From Shimia sediminis (GTDB taxonomy: Bacteria > Pseudomonadota > Alphaproteobacteria > Rhodobacterales > Rhodobacteraceae), in contig NZ_RYZK01000008.1 in assembly GCF_003990645.1 (NCBI RefSeq), positions 62,001 to 126,000 of the forward strand: a DNA stretch of 64,000 bases, given 5' to 3'. Position numbers and translations under genes: made by a program. Shown piece after piece: positions 42,640 through 51,664 of this stretch. The notes under the pieces were generated by a model that had not been told where the DNA came from, did not search any database, and saw only the letters and a list, made by a program, of their open reading frames with translations. Positions within the stretch are counted from its first letter, which is position 1; the number at the start of each line of letters is the position of its first letter.

Positions 42640-43947
42640 TCAGACGCCGAGACGATCCCGCAAGGAAAACCAGGTCATCGCCAGCGCCAACAGCGGCGTG
42701 CGCAGGCCTGCGCCACCGGGAAACGACGGGGTGGGCACGCGGGCCATGGTGTCGAAGCCTTCGCTCTGGCCCGCAATGGCCTGCGCCACCAGCATGCCTG
42801 CATGGGTCGCCGTGCCCACACCATGCCCGGAATAGCCCGAGGCACTGATGATGCCACTGCCCAGCCGGGCAAAAAACGGCATGCGCTTCATGGTGATTCC
42901 CAAGGTGCCACCCCAGGCATAGTCGATCTCGATGTCCCTGAGCTGCGGGTAAATCTCGACCATCGGCTTGCGCACCACTGCGCTGATGTCGTCGGGAAAG
43001 CGATAGCCATAGGTTTCGCCGCCGCCGAACAACAGCCGCTTGTCATGGCTCAGACGGAAATAGTTGATCACGAACTTGCTGTCGGCAATCGCCACATCGC
43101 GCCGCAGCACGCCGTCCAATTCTTCGTCACTCAGGGGCCGGGTGGCCGCGATGTAGTTGTTGATCGGCATGACGCGTGCGGCGACCTTGCGATCAAGGTT
43201 GCCCAGATAGCCATTGCAGGCCAGCACCACATGTTCGGCCACCACGCGGCCCTTATCGGTCTGCACAACATTGGGGCTGCGCTTCTCCAGCCCTTGAACA
43301 GCAGAGTTCTCATAAATCCGCACCCCGGCCGCCACACAGGCCCGCGCCAGTCCCAGCGCATAGGCCAAGGGATGCAAATGCCCGGCCGACATGTCGAGCG
43401 ACCCCCCGACGTATTTGGGCGAGGGACAGATGGCCTGCATCTGATCGCGATCCAGCGGTTCAATGGCGTCATAGCCATATTCGCTCTGCAAATAGGCGGC
43501 ATACTCGTGTTCATGGCGCACTTCGCGGGCCGAGAAACAGGCATGTGCAATGCCGGGTTTCAGATGGCAGTCGATATCGTGCTTTTCGATCAGCCCCTTG
43601 GTGACCTGCTTGGCCTCTTCCGCCAAGAGCCACATCTTATGTGCGTCTTCCTTGCCCAACAGGCTTTCCAGCCCGTCCTGCCCCATGCGCTGCCCCGAGC
43701 CCAGCTGCCCGCCGTTGCGCCCCGAGGCGCCAAAGCCGACGCGATGCGCGTCGAGCAGCACAACGTCATAGCCCTGTTCCGCCAGATGCAGCGCCGCCGA
43801 CAACCCGGTATAGCCTGCGCCCACGACACAGACATCCGCCTTGGTCTCACCGCGCAAGGGGGCAAAGGGCTCCAGCATCTCAGCCGTGGCCGCATACCAG
43901 CTCTCTGGATACTGACCCTGTTTATCGTTTGAATACAGCAAGTTCAC
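42640..43947 (-). CDS. puuB: FAD-dependent amine oxidase, gamma-glutamylputrescine oxidoreductase-like
   Basis: 435 residues from GTG at 43945-43947, preceded by a G-rich ribosome-binding stretch. DAO-type flavoprotein: dinucleotide site DVCVVGAGYTGLSAALHLAE, then VLLDAHRVGFGASGRNGGQLGSGQR. The late part GYSGHGVGTATHAGMLVAQAIAG is typical of PuuB. PuuB oxidises gamma-glutamylputrescine to an aldehyde. Its place directly after a PuuA-like ligase and a class I amidotransferase supports this assignment; other gamma-glutamyl amines are possible. Confidence 0.87.
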   Translation of the reverse strand: MNLLYSNDKQGQYPESWYAATAEMLEPFAPLRGETKADVCVVGAGYTGLSAALHLAEQGYDVVLLDAHRVGFGASGRNGGQLGSGQRMGQDGLESLLGKEDAHKMWLLAEEAKQVTKGLIEKHDIDCHLKPGIAHACFSAREVRHEHEYAAYLQSEYGYDAIEPLDRDQMQAICPSPKYVGGSLDMSAGHLHPLAYALGLARACVAAGVRIYENSAVQGLEKRSPNVVQTDKGRVVAEHVVLACNGYLGNLDRKVAARVMPINNYIAATRPLSDEELDGVLRRDVAIADSKFVINYFRLSHDKRLLFGGGETYGYRFPDDISAVVRKPMVEIYPQLRDIEIDYAWGGTLGITMKRMPFFARLGSGIISASGYSGHGVGTATHAGMLVAQAIAGQSEGFDTMARVPTPSFPGGAGLRTPLLALAMTWFSLRDRLGV

Positions 43948-43962
43948 GGCACACCCCCCATG

Positions 43963-43997
43963 TCTTCGTGTTGCCAATAAATACTCGCGCCGCAGGC
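43963..43997 (-). repeat. Dispersed intergenic repeat, copy 2
   Basis: CTTCGTGTTGCCAATAAATA followed by CTCGCGCCGCAGGC, close to the copy at 54439-54472 (read in reverse), differing by one substitution and one inserted base. A GC-rich hairpin continues to its right (CTGCAGGC region to 44025). It lies between the ligase stop and the oxidase start. Confidence 0.6.
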
Positions 43998-44031
43998 TTC
44001 GGGGGCCTGCAGGCGCCCGAATGCCTGCAGA

Positions 44032-45390
44032 TCACACGTTGAGCAAAAGATGCTCACGTTCCCAAGGTGAGATCACCGCCAGGAACTCGTCGTATTCCGT
44101 GCGTTTCACGATGGAATAGACACGCGCAAAATCCGGGCCCAGTACTTCGTGCAAGTCCTTGGCCTCGTCAAAGATGTCGAGCGCGGCTCCCAGCTCGCGC
44201 GGGATATCCTCTTCCCCTTCATAGGCGTCGCCCTTGAACTGCGCATCGGGGCGTTCTTTTTCCATCATGCCGAGATAGCCACAGGCCAATGACGCCGCGA
44301 TGGCGAGGTAGGGGTTGCAGTCCATACCTGCCAGACGGTTTTCCACCCGGCGCGCAATGGGTTTCGAGATCGGGATACGAATGCCCGTCGTGCGGTTGTC
44401 GCGGGCCCATTCCAGATTGATCGGTGCCGCGTGGTCACGCACGTAGCGGCGGTAGCTGTTCACATAAGGTGCAATCAGCGGGATCGCCGCCGGCATGTGG
44501 TTCTGCAGGCCCGCGATAAAGTGAAAGAACGCGTCGGTGTCGCCCCCCTGTGGCCCCGAAAAGATGTTCTCGCCGGTCTCGATATCCACGATCGAATGGT
44601 GGATGTGCATGGCACTTCCCGGCTCGTCCCCGATCGGCTTGGCCATGAAGGTCGCATAGCAATCGTGCCGCATCGCGGCCTCGCGGATCAGGCGTTTGAA
44701 ATAGAACACCTGGTCGGCCAGGGCGACGGGATCGCCGTGCAACAGGTTGATTTCCAGCTGACCGGCGCCGCCTTCCTGGGTGATGCCGTCGATATCGATG
44801 CCCTGTGCCTCGGCAAAATCATAGATGTCGTCAATGACCGGGCCGAACTCGTCGACTGCCGTGATCGAATAGGCCTGACGTGCCGCCGCAGGGCGCCCCG
44901 AGCGGCCCATCATCGGCTCGATCGGCTTGGCCGGATCAATGTTGCGCGCGACGAGGTAGAACTCCATCTCGGGCGCGACAACGGCTTTCCATCCCTTCTT
45001 GGCATAGAGGTCGACAACCCGTTTCAGTACGTTGCGCGGGCTGTACTCAATGGGATTGTCGTCAATGTCATAGGCGTCGTGGATCACCTGAAGCGTCCAG
45101 TCACCTGTCCAGGGCGCTGCCGTGGCGGTGCTCCAGTCCGGGCGCAGCACCATGTCTTTTTCGATAAAGCCGTCGTCACCCGCCGCTTCGCCCCAGCCAC
45201 CGGTGATGGTCTGGTAAAAGATCGAATCCGGCAGATGGAAATAGCTTTGGTCTGCGAACTTCTTGGCAGGCACCGCCTTGCCGCGGGCAATGCCCGGAAG
45301 ATCCGAGACAATGCACTCCACTTCATCGAGGCGTCTGCCTTCGAGGTAATCCAAAGCCGCTTGCGGGATTTTTTTCATCCAGTCGGCCAT
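44032..45390 (-). CDS. puuA: Glutamine-synthetase-like gamma-glutamylputrescine synthetase
   Basis: 452 residues. GS fold: ATP/metal segments VVAPEMEFYLVARNIDP and QEGGAGQLEINLLHGDPVALADQ, then FMAKPIGDEPGSAMHIHHSI, RDNRTTGIRIPISKPIARRVENRLAGMDCNPYLAIAASL in pieces. The N-terminal part and absence of the usual adenylylation Tyr region fit PuuA-type ligases rather than nitrogen-assimilation GS. It joins glutamate to an amine such as putrescine using ATP. Its ATG overlaps the amidotransferase stop by one base. Confidence 0.87.
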   Translation of the reverse strand: MADWMKKIPQAALDYLEGRRLDEVECIVSDLPGIARGKAVPAKKFADQSYFHLPDSIFYQTITGGWGEAAGDDGFIEKDMVLRPDWSTATAAPWTGDWTLQVIHDAYDIDDNPIEYSPRNVLKRVVDLYAKKGWKAVVAPEMEFYLVARNIDPAKPIEPMMGRSGRPAAARQAYSITAVDEFGPVIDDIYDFAEAQGIDIDGITQEGGAGQLEINLLHGDPVALADQVFYFKRLIREAAMRHDCYATFMAKPIGDEPGSAMHIHHSIVDIETGENIFSGPQGGDTDAFFHFIAGLQNHMPAAIPLIAPYVNSYRRYVRDHAAPINLEWARDNRTTGIRIPISKPIARRVENRLAGMDCNPYLAIAASLACGYLGMMEKERPDAQFKGDAYEGEEDIPRELGAALDIFDEAKDLHEVLGPDFARVYSIVKRTEYDEFLAVISPWEREHLLLNV

Positions 45391-46070
45391 TATGCACGCT
45401 CCTTGCGGAAGAAATCCGCCATCTGGTCGGCGAAGCTTTCGTTCGCCACCGGTAAATCAAGTTTTGTCGCCGCTGCGTCCAGTTGATCCTGCGGGACCAC
45501 CCCTTTGCCGCGGGTGTTGATCAGCCCGTCGATAAAGGCCGAGCCAAACTCGGGGTGGGGCTGGATCGTCAGAATCTGGTCGCCATACAGCAGCACGGCG
45601 TTTTCGCAAAAGTCGTTCGAGGCCAGCACTTTTGCACCTTCGGGCCGTTCAGTCACCTGGTCCTGGTGCCAGGCGTTAAAGGCCATCTCGACGCCGCCAA
45701 AGTCATAAGATTGCCGCCCCACGGCCCAGCCGCCCGCGAATTTCTCAACTTTGCCACCCAGCGCCTGGGCGATGATCTGGTGGCCAAAGCACACCCCGAT
45801 CAGCGGGTCACCAATACCGGCGATCTCGCGGATCAGCTCTTCCAACGGGGGGATCCAGTCGTGATCCTCGTAGGCCCCGTGTTTCGAGCCCGTGATCAGC
45901 CAGCCGTCCGCCTCTTCGACCGAAGCAGGGAACTGGTTGTCCACCACGCTGAAGATTTCAAACTCGAACCCCTGATCGCGCAGGAGTTCCACAAACATAT
46001 CGCCGTAGTCGCCCAGATCGTCCTTCAACTCGTCCGGGGAATGTCCGGTTTGCAGAATACCGATTTTCAT
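45390..46070 (-). CDS. Class I glutamine amidotransferase-like hydrolase
   Basis: 226 residues. Class I GATase fold with the nucleophile in PLIGVCFGHQIIAQALGG (Cys94) and the His/Glu of the triad in LTIQPHPEFGSAF. In polyamine operons the class I amidotransferase-fold enzyme (PuuD) removes the gamma-glutamyl group at the end of the pathway, which fits this position. GMP-synthase-like enzymes have the same motifs. First gene of the unit; a TTTGATCAAA-centred motif begins nine bases before its start. Confidence 0.82.
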   Translation of the reverse strand: MKIGILQTGHSPDELKDDLGDYGDMFVELLRDQGFEFEIFSVVDNQFPASVEEADGWLITGSKHGAYEDHDWIPPLEELIREIAGIGDPLIGVCFGHQIIAQALGGKVEKFAGGWAVGRQSYDFGGVEMAFNAWHQDQVTERPEGAKVLASNDFCENAVLLYGDQILTIQPHPEFGSAFIDGLINTRGKGVVPQDQLDAAATKLDLPVANESFADQMADFFRKERA

Positions 46071-46079
46071 GTGTCACCG

Positions 46080-46095
46080 ATTTTTTGATCAAATT
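46080..46095. promoter_or_regulatory. Shared operator-like motif, copy A (amidotransferase/puuA unit)
   Basis: ATTTTTTGATCAAATT, with palindromic core TTTGATCAAA, directly upstream of the start at 46070. The exact reverse complement is at 47575-47590 upstream of the second ligase. Two exact 16-base matches at two related transcription units point to a common regulator of amine catabolism. Confidence 0.65.
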
Positions 46096-46201
46096 TAGCC
46101 TAACCGAGCGAATCGCTTCCCGCAAGAGGGCGCTGATCGCCGGGTTTCTCGTTGTCGTCCTTCCGCGCATGGGCCGTGGCCCGGTGCTTGCGCGGAAGGG
46201 C

Positions 46202-47518
46202 CTAGACTCTTTCGAGGTAGAGCTTCCAGTGATCTTTTTCCGGCATCTCGGCCAGCTTGGCCAGTTCCTGCCGCTTGGTCATGACCATGTTCTCGATCAG
46301 CCGCGCAGGCAGGCAGCGCGCGATGAACGCGTCGCTTTCAAAGATGTCGATGGCCGCGGCCCAGTCCGGGGCCAGTTGCGGCAGCTCCATATCATAGGCG
46401 TTGCCAGTGATCGGGGCAGGGGGCGTCAGCCCTTCTTCGATACCCTCGATGGCGGCACCCAGAACACAGGCCAGCATCAGATAGGGGTTGATGTCACCAC
46501 CCGCAACGCGATGTTCAATGCGGCGCGCCTGATGGGGGCCGCCCGGAATGCGGATCGCCGCAGTGCGGTTCTCATAGGCCCAGCAGGCCCCGGTCGGCGC
46601 ATGGGCGCCGGGCACGAGACGATCATAGCTGGGTCCATGCGGGGCAAAGATCAGGGTCGAGGCGGGCATCGCCTGCACACAGCCTGCGACAGCCTGCAAC
46701 AGGGTTTCCGTGCCTTCCGGGCCGCCATTGTCAAAGACGTTGTTGCCGTCCTGGTCCAGCACCGAGAAATGCACATGCATGCCGTTGCCAGCATCATCGG
46801 CATAGGGCTTCGCCATGAAGCTTGCGGCCATGCCGTGCTTGCGGGCAATGCCACGTACGAGAAACTTGAACAGCCAGGCATCATCCGCCGCGCGCAAGGC
46901 CGCCTGATGGGTCAGGGTGACTTCGAACTGGCCGACACCGCTTTCGTTGATGATGGTCTGCACCGGCAGGCCCATGGCCTGACAGCCATCGTACAACTCG
47001 GTGAAAAACGCATCAAAGGCGTCCAATTCATCCACCGACAGGATGTCGGGGCCAAACAGGCGCTGTTTGCTGCGCGGATCGCGCGGAGGCTTGGGGCGCT
47101 TGCCATTCGGATCGACCAGCGAGAACTCCATCTCGGTTGCCGCCATCACCGACCATCCCCGTGCCGTATAGCGGTCCAACACGCTCGCCAGGGCCTGTCG
47201 CGGGTCGCCAAGATAGGGGCTACCGTCTTCCATATGCATGGTCAGCGGCACCAGCGCCGAAGGGGTCGCCAGCCACGGCATGGGCACCGCACCCCGATCG
47301 GTCGGAAACAGAATGCCATCCGCATCGCCGGTCTCGAACACCAGCGGCGAATCCTCGATATCCGCGCCCCAGACATCGACGTTCAGACAGGACAGCGGCA
47401 TGCGGATCGCGCCCTTGTCGAGTTTTGCGCCATACGAAGAGGGCACGCGTTTCCCGCGCATCTGGCCATTAAGGTCCGATGCGGCCACACGAAGGGTCGA
47501 AAACTGGCTCAGATCCAT
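46202..47518 (-). CDS. Glutamine-synthetase-like ligase, second PuuA paralogue
   Basis: 438 residues. GS fold with EMEFSLVDPNGKRPK, NESGVGQFEVTLTHQAALRAADDAW, FMAKPYADDAGNGMHVHFSVLDQDG, ENRTAAIRIPGGPHQARRIEHRVAGGDINPYLMLA in pieces. It differs enough from the first ligase to suggest a second amine substrate; ethanolamine, other polyamines or aromatic amines are known in this family. Separate unit from the amidotransferase/puuA unit but with the same upstream motif at 47575-47590. Confidence 0.86.
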   Translation of the reverse strand: MDLSQFSTLRVAASDLNGQMRGKRVPSSYGAKLDKGAIRMPLSCLNVDVWGADIEDSPLVFETGDADGILFPTDRGAVPMPWLATPSALVPLTMHMEDGSPYLGDPRQALASVLDRYTARGWSVMAATEMEFSLVDPNGKRPKPPRDPRSKQRLFGPDILSVDELDAFDAFFTELYDGCQAMGLPVQTIINESGVGQFEVTLTHQAALRAADDAWLFKFLVRGIARKHGMAASFMAKPYADDAGNGMHVHFSVLDQDGNNVFDNGGPEGTETLLQAVAGCVQAMPASTLIFAPHGPSYDRLVPGAHAPTGACWAYENRTAAIRIPGGPHQARRIEHRVAGGDINPYLMLACVLGAAIEGIEEGLTPPAPITGNAYDMELPQLAPDWAAAIDIFESDAFIARCLPARLIENMVMTKRQELAKLAEMPEKDHWKLYLERV

Positions 47519-47574
47519 GGGAGGACTCCGGTTGGATTTGCCCGTTTGTAGCGCAGGGTTTCGGCCCTGTCCAT

Positions 47575-47590
47575 AATTTGATCAAAAAAT
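47575..47590. promoter_or_regulatory. Shared operator-like motif, copy B (second ligase)
   Basis: AATTTGATCAAAAAAT, the exact reverse complement of the motif at 46080-46095, 57 bases upstream of the ligase start at 47518. It lies in the divergent gap shared with the gene at 47763. Confidence 0.65.
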
Positions 47591-47762
47591 GAAAGGCAAG
47601 GCAAATTGCAGAGGGGCAGCTGGGTGATCCTGGGGATTTTCACGTAAATGTGTTGACCTTTCCCGGCCTGCCCGCGTCATAGTAGCTGGCATAATTGACT
47701 CATTGCGCCCGAGGCCCATCTTGGGCGTAGATCAGAATTTTCTTAAAGGGGAGATTGAAATC

Positions 47763-48176
47763 ATGTCCAACCTGTCCAGACGCCAGATGCTGGCTGTGAC
47801 CGTTGCCGCCACGGCGCTGACCACCTATGCGCCCATGGCGCTTGCCGCGGATATTCCCGCGCCCAAGGGCGGCGGCGGTGTCGTGGTGTTCTACCGTGGT
47901 GGCTCAACTGCAGGCAATGCGGTGCGTTTCAGCATCGAAGACGCCAATGGCAACGTTGTCGCAAACCTGCAACGCGGCGCGATTGAGCCTGTGCATGTGC
48001 CCGCTGGCGACAACTTCTTCCGCGTGCCCGAGGCCAACAACACCGAGGGCACCATCCCCGTGAAAGCAGGCGAAACCGTCTGGATTCGCTGCTTCCTGGA
48101 TGCCGCCACCAATACCGGCAAGCTGCAATTCCAGCGCGTCGACGAAGCCAGGGCGCGTAAAGAGCTGCGCATCTGA
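47763..48176 (+). CDS. Tat-exported small beta-sandwich protein (DUF2846-like)
   Basis: 137 residues from the ATG at 47763. A twin-arginine signal (MSNLSRRQMLAVTVAATALT) ends near ALAAD, so export is probably by the Tat system. The mature part is all beta: GGVVVFYRGGSTAGNAVRFSIEDANGNVVANLQRGAI in pieces, PVHVPAGDNFFRVPE and GETVWIRCFLD, which resembles DUF2846 domains. Function unknown. It is divergent from the second ligase gene. Confidence 0.7.
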   Translation: MSNLSRRQMLAVTVAATALTTYAPMALAADIPAPKGGGGVVVFYRGGSTAGNAVRFSIEDANGNVVANLQRGAIEPVHVPAGDNFFRVPEANNTEGTIPVKAGETVWIRCFLDAATNTGKLQFQRVDEARARKELRI

Positions 48177-48192
48177 TAAACGATGGTCCGCC

Positions 48193-48999
48193 TCAGCGAA
48201 TGATGTTGGGGCGGAACCGCATCTTGGCCCTTGCCTCTTGCGGCAAATGCCGGTTCAGACGCTTGTTGATCAACCCGAACAACCCGACAATGATCAGCGT
48301 CAGGATGATGAAATACATCGCCAGGATCGGGTAGGGCACAAACGGGTTGAACGTCTTATCCGCGAAATAGCTGGCGTAATACAACGCGTCTCCGCGCTGG
48401 CGCAGCACCGGAAAGCCCGAGAAAAACACCAGCGTTGTGGCGTGAAACAGAAAGATCGCCTCGTTGGTATAGGCAGGCCAGGCCAGCCGCATCATGGTCG
48501 GAAACACCACCCGTTTGAACCGCGACCACCCCGACATGCCATAGGCATCGGCGGCTTCCGTGTCGCCCTTGGGGATCGACAACAGCGCGCCATAGAAAAT
48601 CTCGCCCGAATAGGCTGCCGTGTTAAAGAACAAGACGACCAGCGCCCCCAGCCACGCCGAGGTAAAGGGCGAAAAGAACGGCACCGCCTGTTTCAGCGAC
48701 AGGAACAGGAAGTAGGCAAAGAAAAACTGGATGAACAGCGGTGAGCCGCGGAAGACAAAGATGAACCACTCCGCCGGTTTTCTCAGCCATCGGCTCTGGC
48801 TGTTTTTACCCACCGCCAGCGCCGTGGCGAAAAAGAACCCGGCAATCAACGCGAGCGCCCCGAAATAGATGTTCCAGATCATGCCCGAGCCGATCAGCGT
48901 GAACTGCTGACACAGGGTGTAATCCTCGCGCGGCAACAGCCGCTCGCCAATCCCGATCGAGCGCAGGGCATAGTCCTGAATGGTGATCCAGCAGCTCAT
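48193..48999 (-). CDS. Polar amino acid ABC transporter permease (HisM/ArtM type)
   Basis: 268 residues, about five membrane helices. The ATPase-contact EAA loop reads DTEAADAYGMSGWSRFKRVVFPTMMRLAWPAYTNEAIFL in pieces, which is typical of the HisMQ family. It is the last gene of the four-gene transport unit, overlapping the other permease gene by four bases. Together they form the membrane channel for an amino acid, with the binding protein and ATPase from 50006-51522. Confidence 0.9.
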   Translation of the reverse strand: MSCWITIQDYALRSIGIGERLLPREDYTLCQQFTLIGSGMIWNIYFGALALIAGFFFATALAVGKNSQSRWLRKPAEWFIFVFRGSPLFIQFFFAYFLFLSLKQAVPFFSPFTSAWLGALVVLFFNTAAYSGEIFYGALLSIPKGDTEAADAYGMSGWSRFKRVVFPTMMRLAWPAYTNEAIFLFHATTLVFFSGFPVLRQRGDALYYASYFADKTFNPFVPYPILAMYFIILTLIIVGLFGLINKRLNRHLPQEARAKMRFRPNIIR

Positions 49000-49880
49000 G
49001 CGTTGGCCCTCCGCTGGGCTTCACCGCCCGCCGTGGCCTGCCCATGGGTCAGACGTTTCATCACTTTGTCCAGCACCACCTCGGAGACCTTGGTAAAGGC
49101 CAGATAGAACACCAGCAACGCGCCAAAGTAGTACATCCGCCAATCACCATGCGGATATTCGGTAAAGCGCGCGTTCTTGGTGCCCCCCAACTCGCGCGCC
49201 CAATAAACGATGTCCTCGACACCCAGCAGGAACAACAAAGGAGTCGCCTTGATCAGCACCATCCACAGGTTCGACAGACCCGGCAGGGCATAGACCCACA
49301 TCTGCGGCACCAGCACCCGCCAGAATGTCTGGCGGCGGGTCATGCCATAGGCCTCGGCGGTTTCCAATTGCGCACGCGGCACGGCGCGCATGGCGCCAAA
49401 CAACACGTTCGAGGCAAAGGCGCCAAACACGATGGCAAAGGTCAGCACCGCAAGGAAAAAACCATAAGTTTCATGCACCCATTGGGCCGAGGTCGACAAC
49501 GGCAGCTTGGCCTCGGCGCAGACCACAAAATCGTTGCCCTGACGAACGGGCTGATCCCAGTCCGGGCATTTGACCTGATGGCGCAACCATTCAAAGGCCT
49601 GATCCAGCGCGATCACGAAAAACAGGAAAAACGCAATGTCGGGCACGCCGCGCACGATGGCGGTATAGCCCTTGCCCAGCCAGCGCAGCGGCGCGATCCG
49701 CGACCGTGCGGCCGTGGCCCCGGCAAAGCCGAACATCAGCGCCACAGGCGCAGTGATGGCCAAAAGCACAAGAACAACAACAACGGACACATACATGCCC
49801 ATATGCTTGCCCGTGGTCAGGTAACAGCTGAGCCAGGTCAGGCCTTCCAGCGTGTCCGGGTCTGTACAATAGGAAAACAT
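48996..49880 (-). CDS. Polar amino acid ABC transporter permease (HisQ/ArtQ type)
   Basis: 294 residues. Long N-terminus with two cysteine-containing loops (HQVKCPDWDQ, FVVCAEAKL), then the HisMQ core with the EAA loop LETAEAYGMTRRQTFWRVLVPQMW. The extended periplasmic loop near residues 118-145 is larger than in classical HisQ. It pairs with the permease encoded next, in overlapping frames, and follows the binding-protein gene by about 125 bases containing a strong hairpin. Confidence 0.9.
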   Translation of the reverse strand: MFSYCTDPDTLEGLTWLSCYLTTGKHMGMYVSVVVVLVLLAITAPVALMFGFAGATAARSRIAPLRWLGKGYTAIVRGVPDIAFFLFFVIALDQAFEWLRHQVKCPDWDQPVRQGNDFVVCAEAKLPLSTSAQWVHETYGFFLAVLTFAIVFGAFASNVLFGAMRAVPRAQLETAEAYGMTRRQTFWRVLVPQMWVYALPGLSNLWMVLIKATPLLFLLGVEDIVYWARELGGTKNARFTEYPHGDWRMYYFGALLVFYLAFTKVSEVVLDKVMKRLTHGQATAGGEAQRRANA

Positions 49881-49953
49881 GCGGTTGATCTGTCCTTGTT
49901 CGTCGTGTTGTCCGCTCAGACTACCCCGGTTGGGGCAGGAGCCTGCAACAGTC

Positions 49954-49985
49954 GGGTTCGCAACCTATTGGGGCTGCGAACCCGG
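49954..49985 (-). other. Stem-loop between binding protein and permease genes
   Basis: CGGGTTCGCA (49954-49963) pairs perfectly with TGCGAACCCG (49976-49985), with a 12-base loop and no following T run. In ABC operons such hairpins protect the binding-protein mRNA and lower permease expression. Confidence 0.65.
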
Positions 49986-50005
49986 TCATCCCCTGGGGGA
50001 TCAGT

Positions 50006-50716
50006 TTACCACTGCGAGGAAACTTTCCACTTGGCGATCAGTTCGTTCAGCGACCCATCGTCCTTCATCGTCTGGATTGCCGCGTCGAACTTGGCGCGCA
50101 GCTCACCATCCGATTCGCGGATGCCCATGCCAACGCCGCCGCCAATGGCTTCCTTGCGCTCCAGCATCACCAGACCATCGGTGCCCGCCACGGTGTCAAG
50201 GAAGCTCTGGTCCGCCAGAACCGCGTCCGCTTCGCCGTTGCGCACAGCCGCCACGGTTTCTTCGGGGGTGGCGAATTCGATCAGGGTCCAGCCCTGTTCA
50301 GCGATAAAGGCCGCCTGGATGGTGGTCGCCTGCGCCGCGATCACGCCGCCTTCAACGTCCAGGCCAGCGTCCATGGCGACATAGGCCGACGGATCCGGCG
50401 GGGTGTAGGCCTGGGTAAAGTCGATCACCTCGTCACGCTCATCAGTGATGCTCATGCCGGCGATGATGGTGTCATAGTTGCCGCTGACGAGGTTCGGAAT
50501 GATCGAATCCCAATCGTTCTTGACCCATTCACAGGTCAGCTCGGCGCGTTTGCACAGCTCGTCGCCCAGCTCGCGCTCAAAGCCGTCGATCTCGCCCTTG
50601 TCGTTGACAAAGTTCCACGGCTCATAGGCCCCCTCGGTGCCCATGCGCACCACGTCGGCTGACGCGATACCGGCAACAAGTGCCAGCGCAGCCGTGCTGA
50701 GGATCAGTTTCTTCAT
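50006..50716 (-). CDS. Amino acid ABC transporter substrate-binding protein
   Basis: 236 residues with a signal peptide (MKKLILSTAALALVAGIASA). SBP_bac_3 fold: VRMGTEGAYEPWNFVNDKGEIDGFERELGDELCKRAEL in pieces, WVKNDWDSIIPNLVSGNYDTIIAGMSIT and the late EADAVLADQSFL. Relatives bind arginine, ornithine, histidine or opines. It sits between the ATPase gene and the two permeases. The ligand cannot be read directly, but the amine-catabolism genes on the same strand make a basic amino acid attractive. Confidence 0.92.
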   Translation of the reverse strand: MKKLILSTAALALVAGIASADVVRMGTEGAYEPWNFVNDKGEIDGFERELGDELCKRAELTCEWVKNDWDSIIPNLVSGNYDTIIAGMSITDERDEVIDFTQAYTPPDPSAYVAMDAGLDVEGGVIAAQATTIQAAFIAEQGWTLIEFATPEETVAAVRNGEADAVLADQSFLDTVAGTDGLVMLERKEAIGGGVGMGIRESDGELRAKFDAAIQTMKDDGSLNELIAKWKVSSQW

Positions 50717-50745
50717 AGTTTCACTCCCACTAGTTTGGTTCTTGT

Positions 50746-51522
50746 TTAATGTGCAGCAGTGGCCGACAGGAATCCCTGCAGCCGTTCGGTCTTCGGCGAT
50801 CCGAACAGGGTCGCCGGGTCGCCTTCTTCTTCGATCTTGCCCTGGTGCAGGAACACCACGTGATCACTCACGTCATGGGCCATCTTCATGTCATGGGTTA
50901 CGATCAGCATGGTGCGGCCCTCTTCCGCCAATGCCTTGATAACACGCACAACCTCCTGTTCCAGCTCCGGGTCCAGCGCCGAGGTCGGCTCGTCAAACAA
51001 CAGCGCTTCGGGCTCCATGCACAGGGCGCGCGCAATGGCCGCCCGCTGCTGTTGGCCCCCGGACAGCTGCGCCGGGTAAACGTCATGCTTGTCCGCAATG
51101 CCCACCTTGTTGAGATAGCCATGGGCGGCCTCTTCCACTTCGGCCCGGTCACGGCCCAGAACGGTCAGCGGCGCTTCCATCACGTTTTGCAGAATGGTCA
51201 TGTGGGACCACAGGTTGAACTGCTGGAACACCATCGACAGGTTGGTGCGAATGCGCAGCACCTGCTTGGCGTCCCCAGGGTGGCGGTCACGGCCCTGGCC
51301 ACTCCACGTCACCGGTTCGCCCTTGAACAGGATTTCGCCCTGCTGGCTGTCTTCCAAAAGGTTGGCACAGCGCAGGATGGTCGACTTGCCCGATCCCGAA
51401 GAGCCGATCAACGAAACGACATCGCCGCGATGGGCCGTGATATCCACACCCTTGATGACCTCAAGGTCACCGTAAGCTTTGTGCAGATTGCGAATTTCCA
51501 GAACGGGGGTTGTGTCAGACAC
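50746..51522 (-). CDS. Amino acid ABC transporter ATP-binding protein
   Basis: 258 residues starting at GTG (51520-51522); longer reading lacks similarity. Complete ABC cassette: Walker A IGSSGSGKST, Q-loop VFQQFNLWSHM, signature LSGGQQQRAAIARAL, Walker B ALLFDEPTSALDPE, H-loop LIVTHDM. It powers the importer made of the two HisMQ permeases. It is first in the unit, 29 bases before the binding-protein gene. Confidence 0.94.
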   Translation of the reverse strand: MSDTTPVLEIRNLHKAYGDLEVIKGVDITAHRGDVVSLIGSSGSGKSTILRCANLLEDSQQGEILFKGEPVTWSGQGRDRHPGDAKQVLRIRTNLSMVFQQFNLWSHMTILQNVMEAPLTVLGRDRAEVEEAAHGYLNKVGIADKHDVYPAQLSGGQQQRAAIARALCMEPEALLFDEPTSALDPELEQEVVRVIKALAEEGRTMLIVTHDMKMAHDVSDHVVFLHQGKIEEEGDPATLFGSPKTERLQGFLSATAAH

Positions 51523-51664
51523 GATTGGCAGGCTTCTTTTTATTGCGATCCGGACCCCATAAGGGGCGAAAAAATGACCAAATGCAACTTGCAAAACGGG
51601 TGACGCGGGTGGAGATCGGCCAAAGTGGAAGGTTTGCCTGCCGATTTGGCACCCATTTGCCGGA

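Noticed and set aside
46085-47551. 488-codon open frame antisense to the second ligase
   Set aside because: Shadow of a conserved GS-like gene; no motif.
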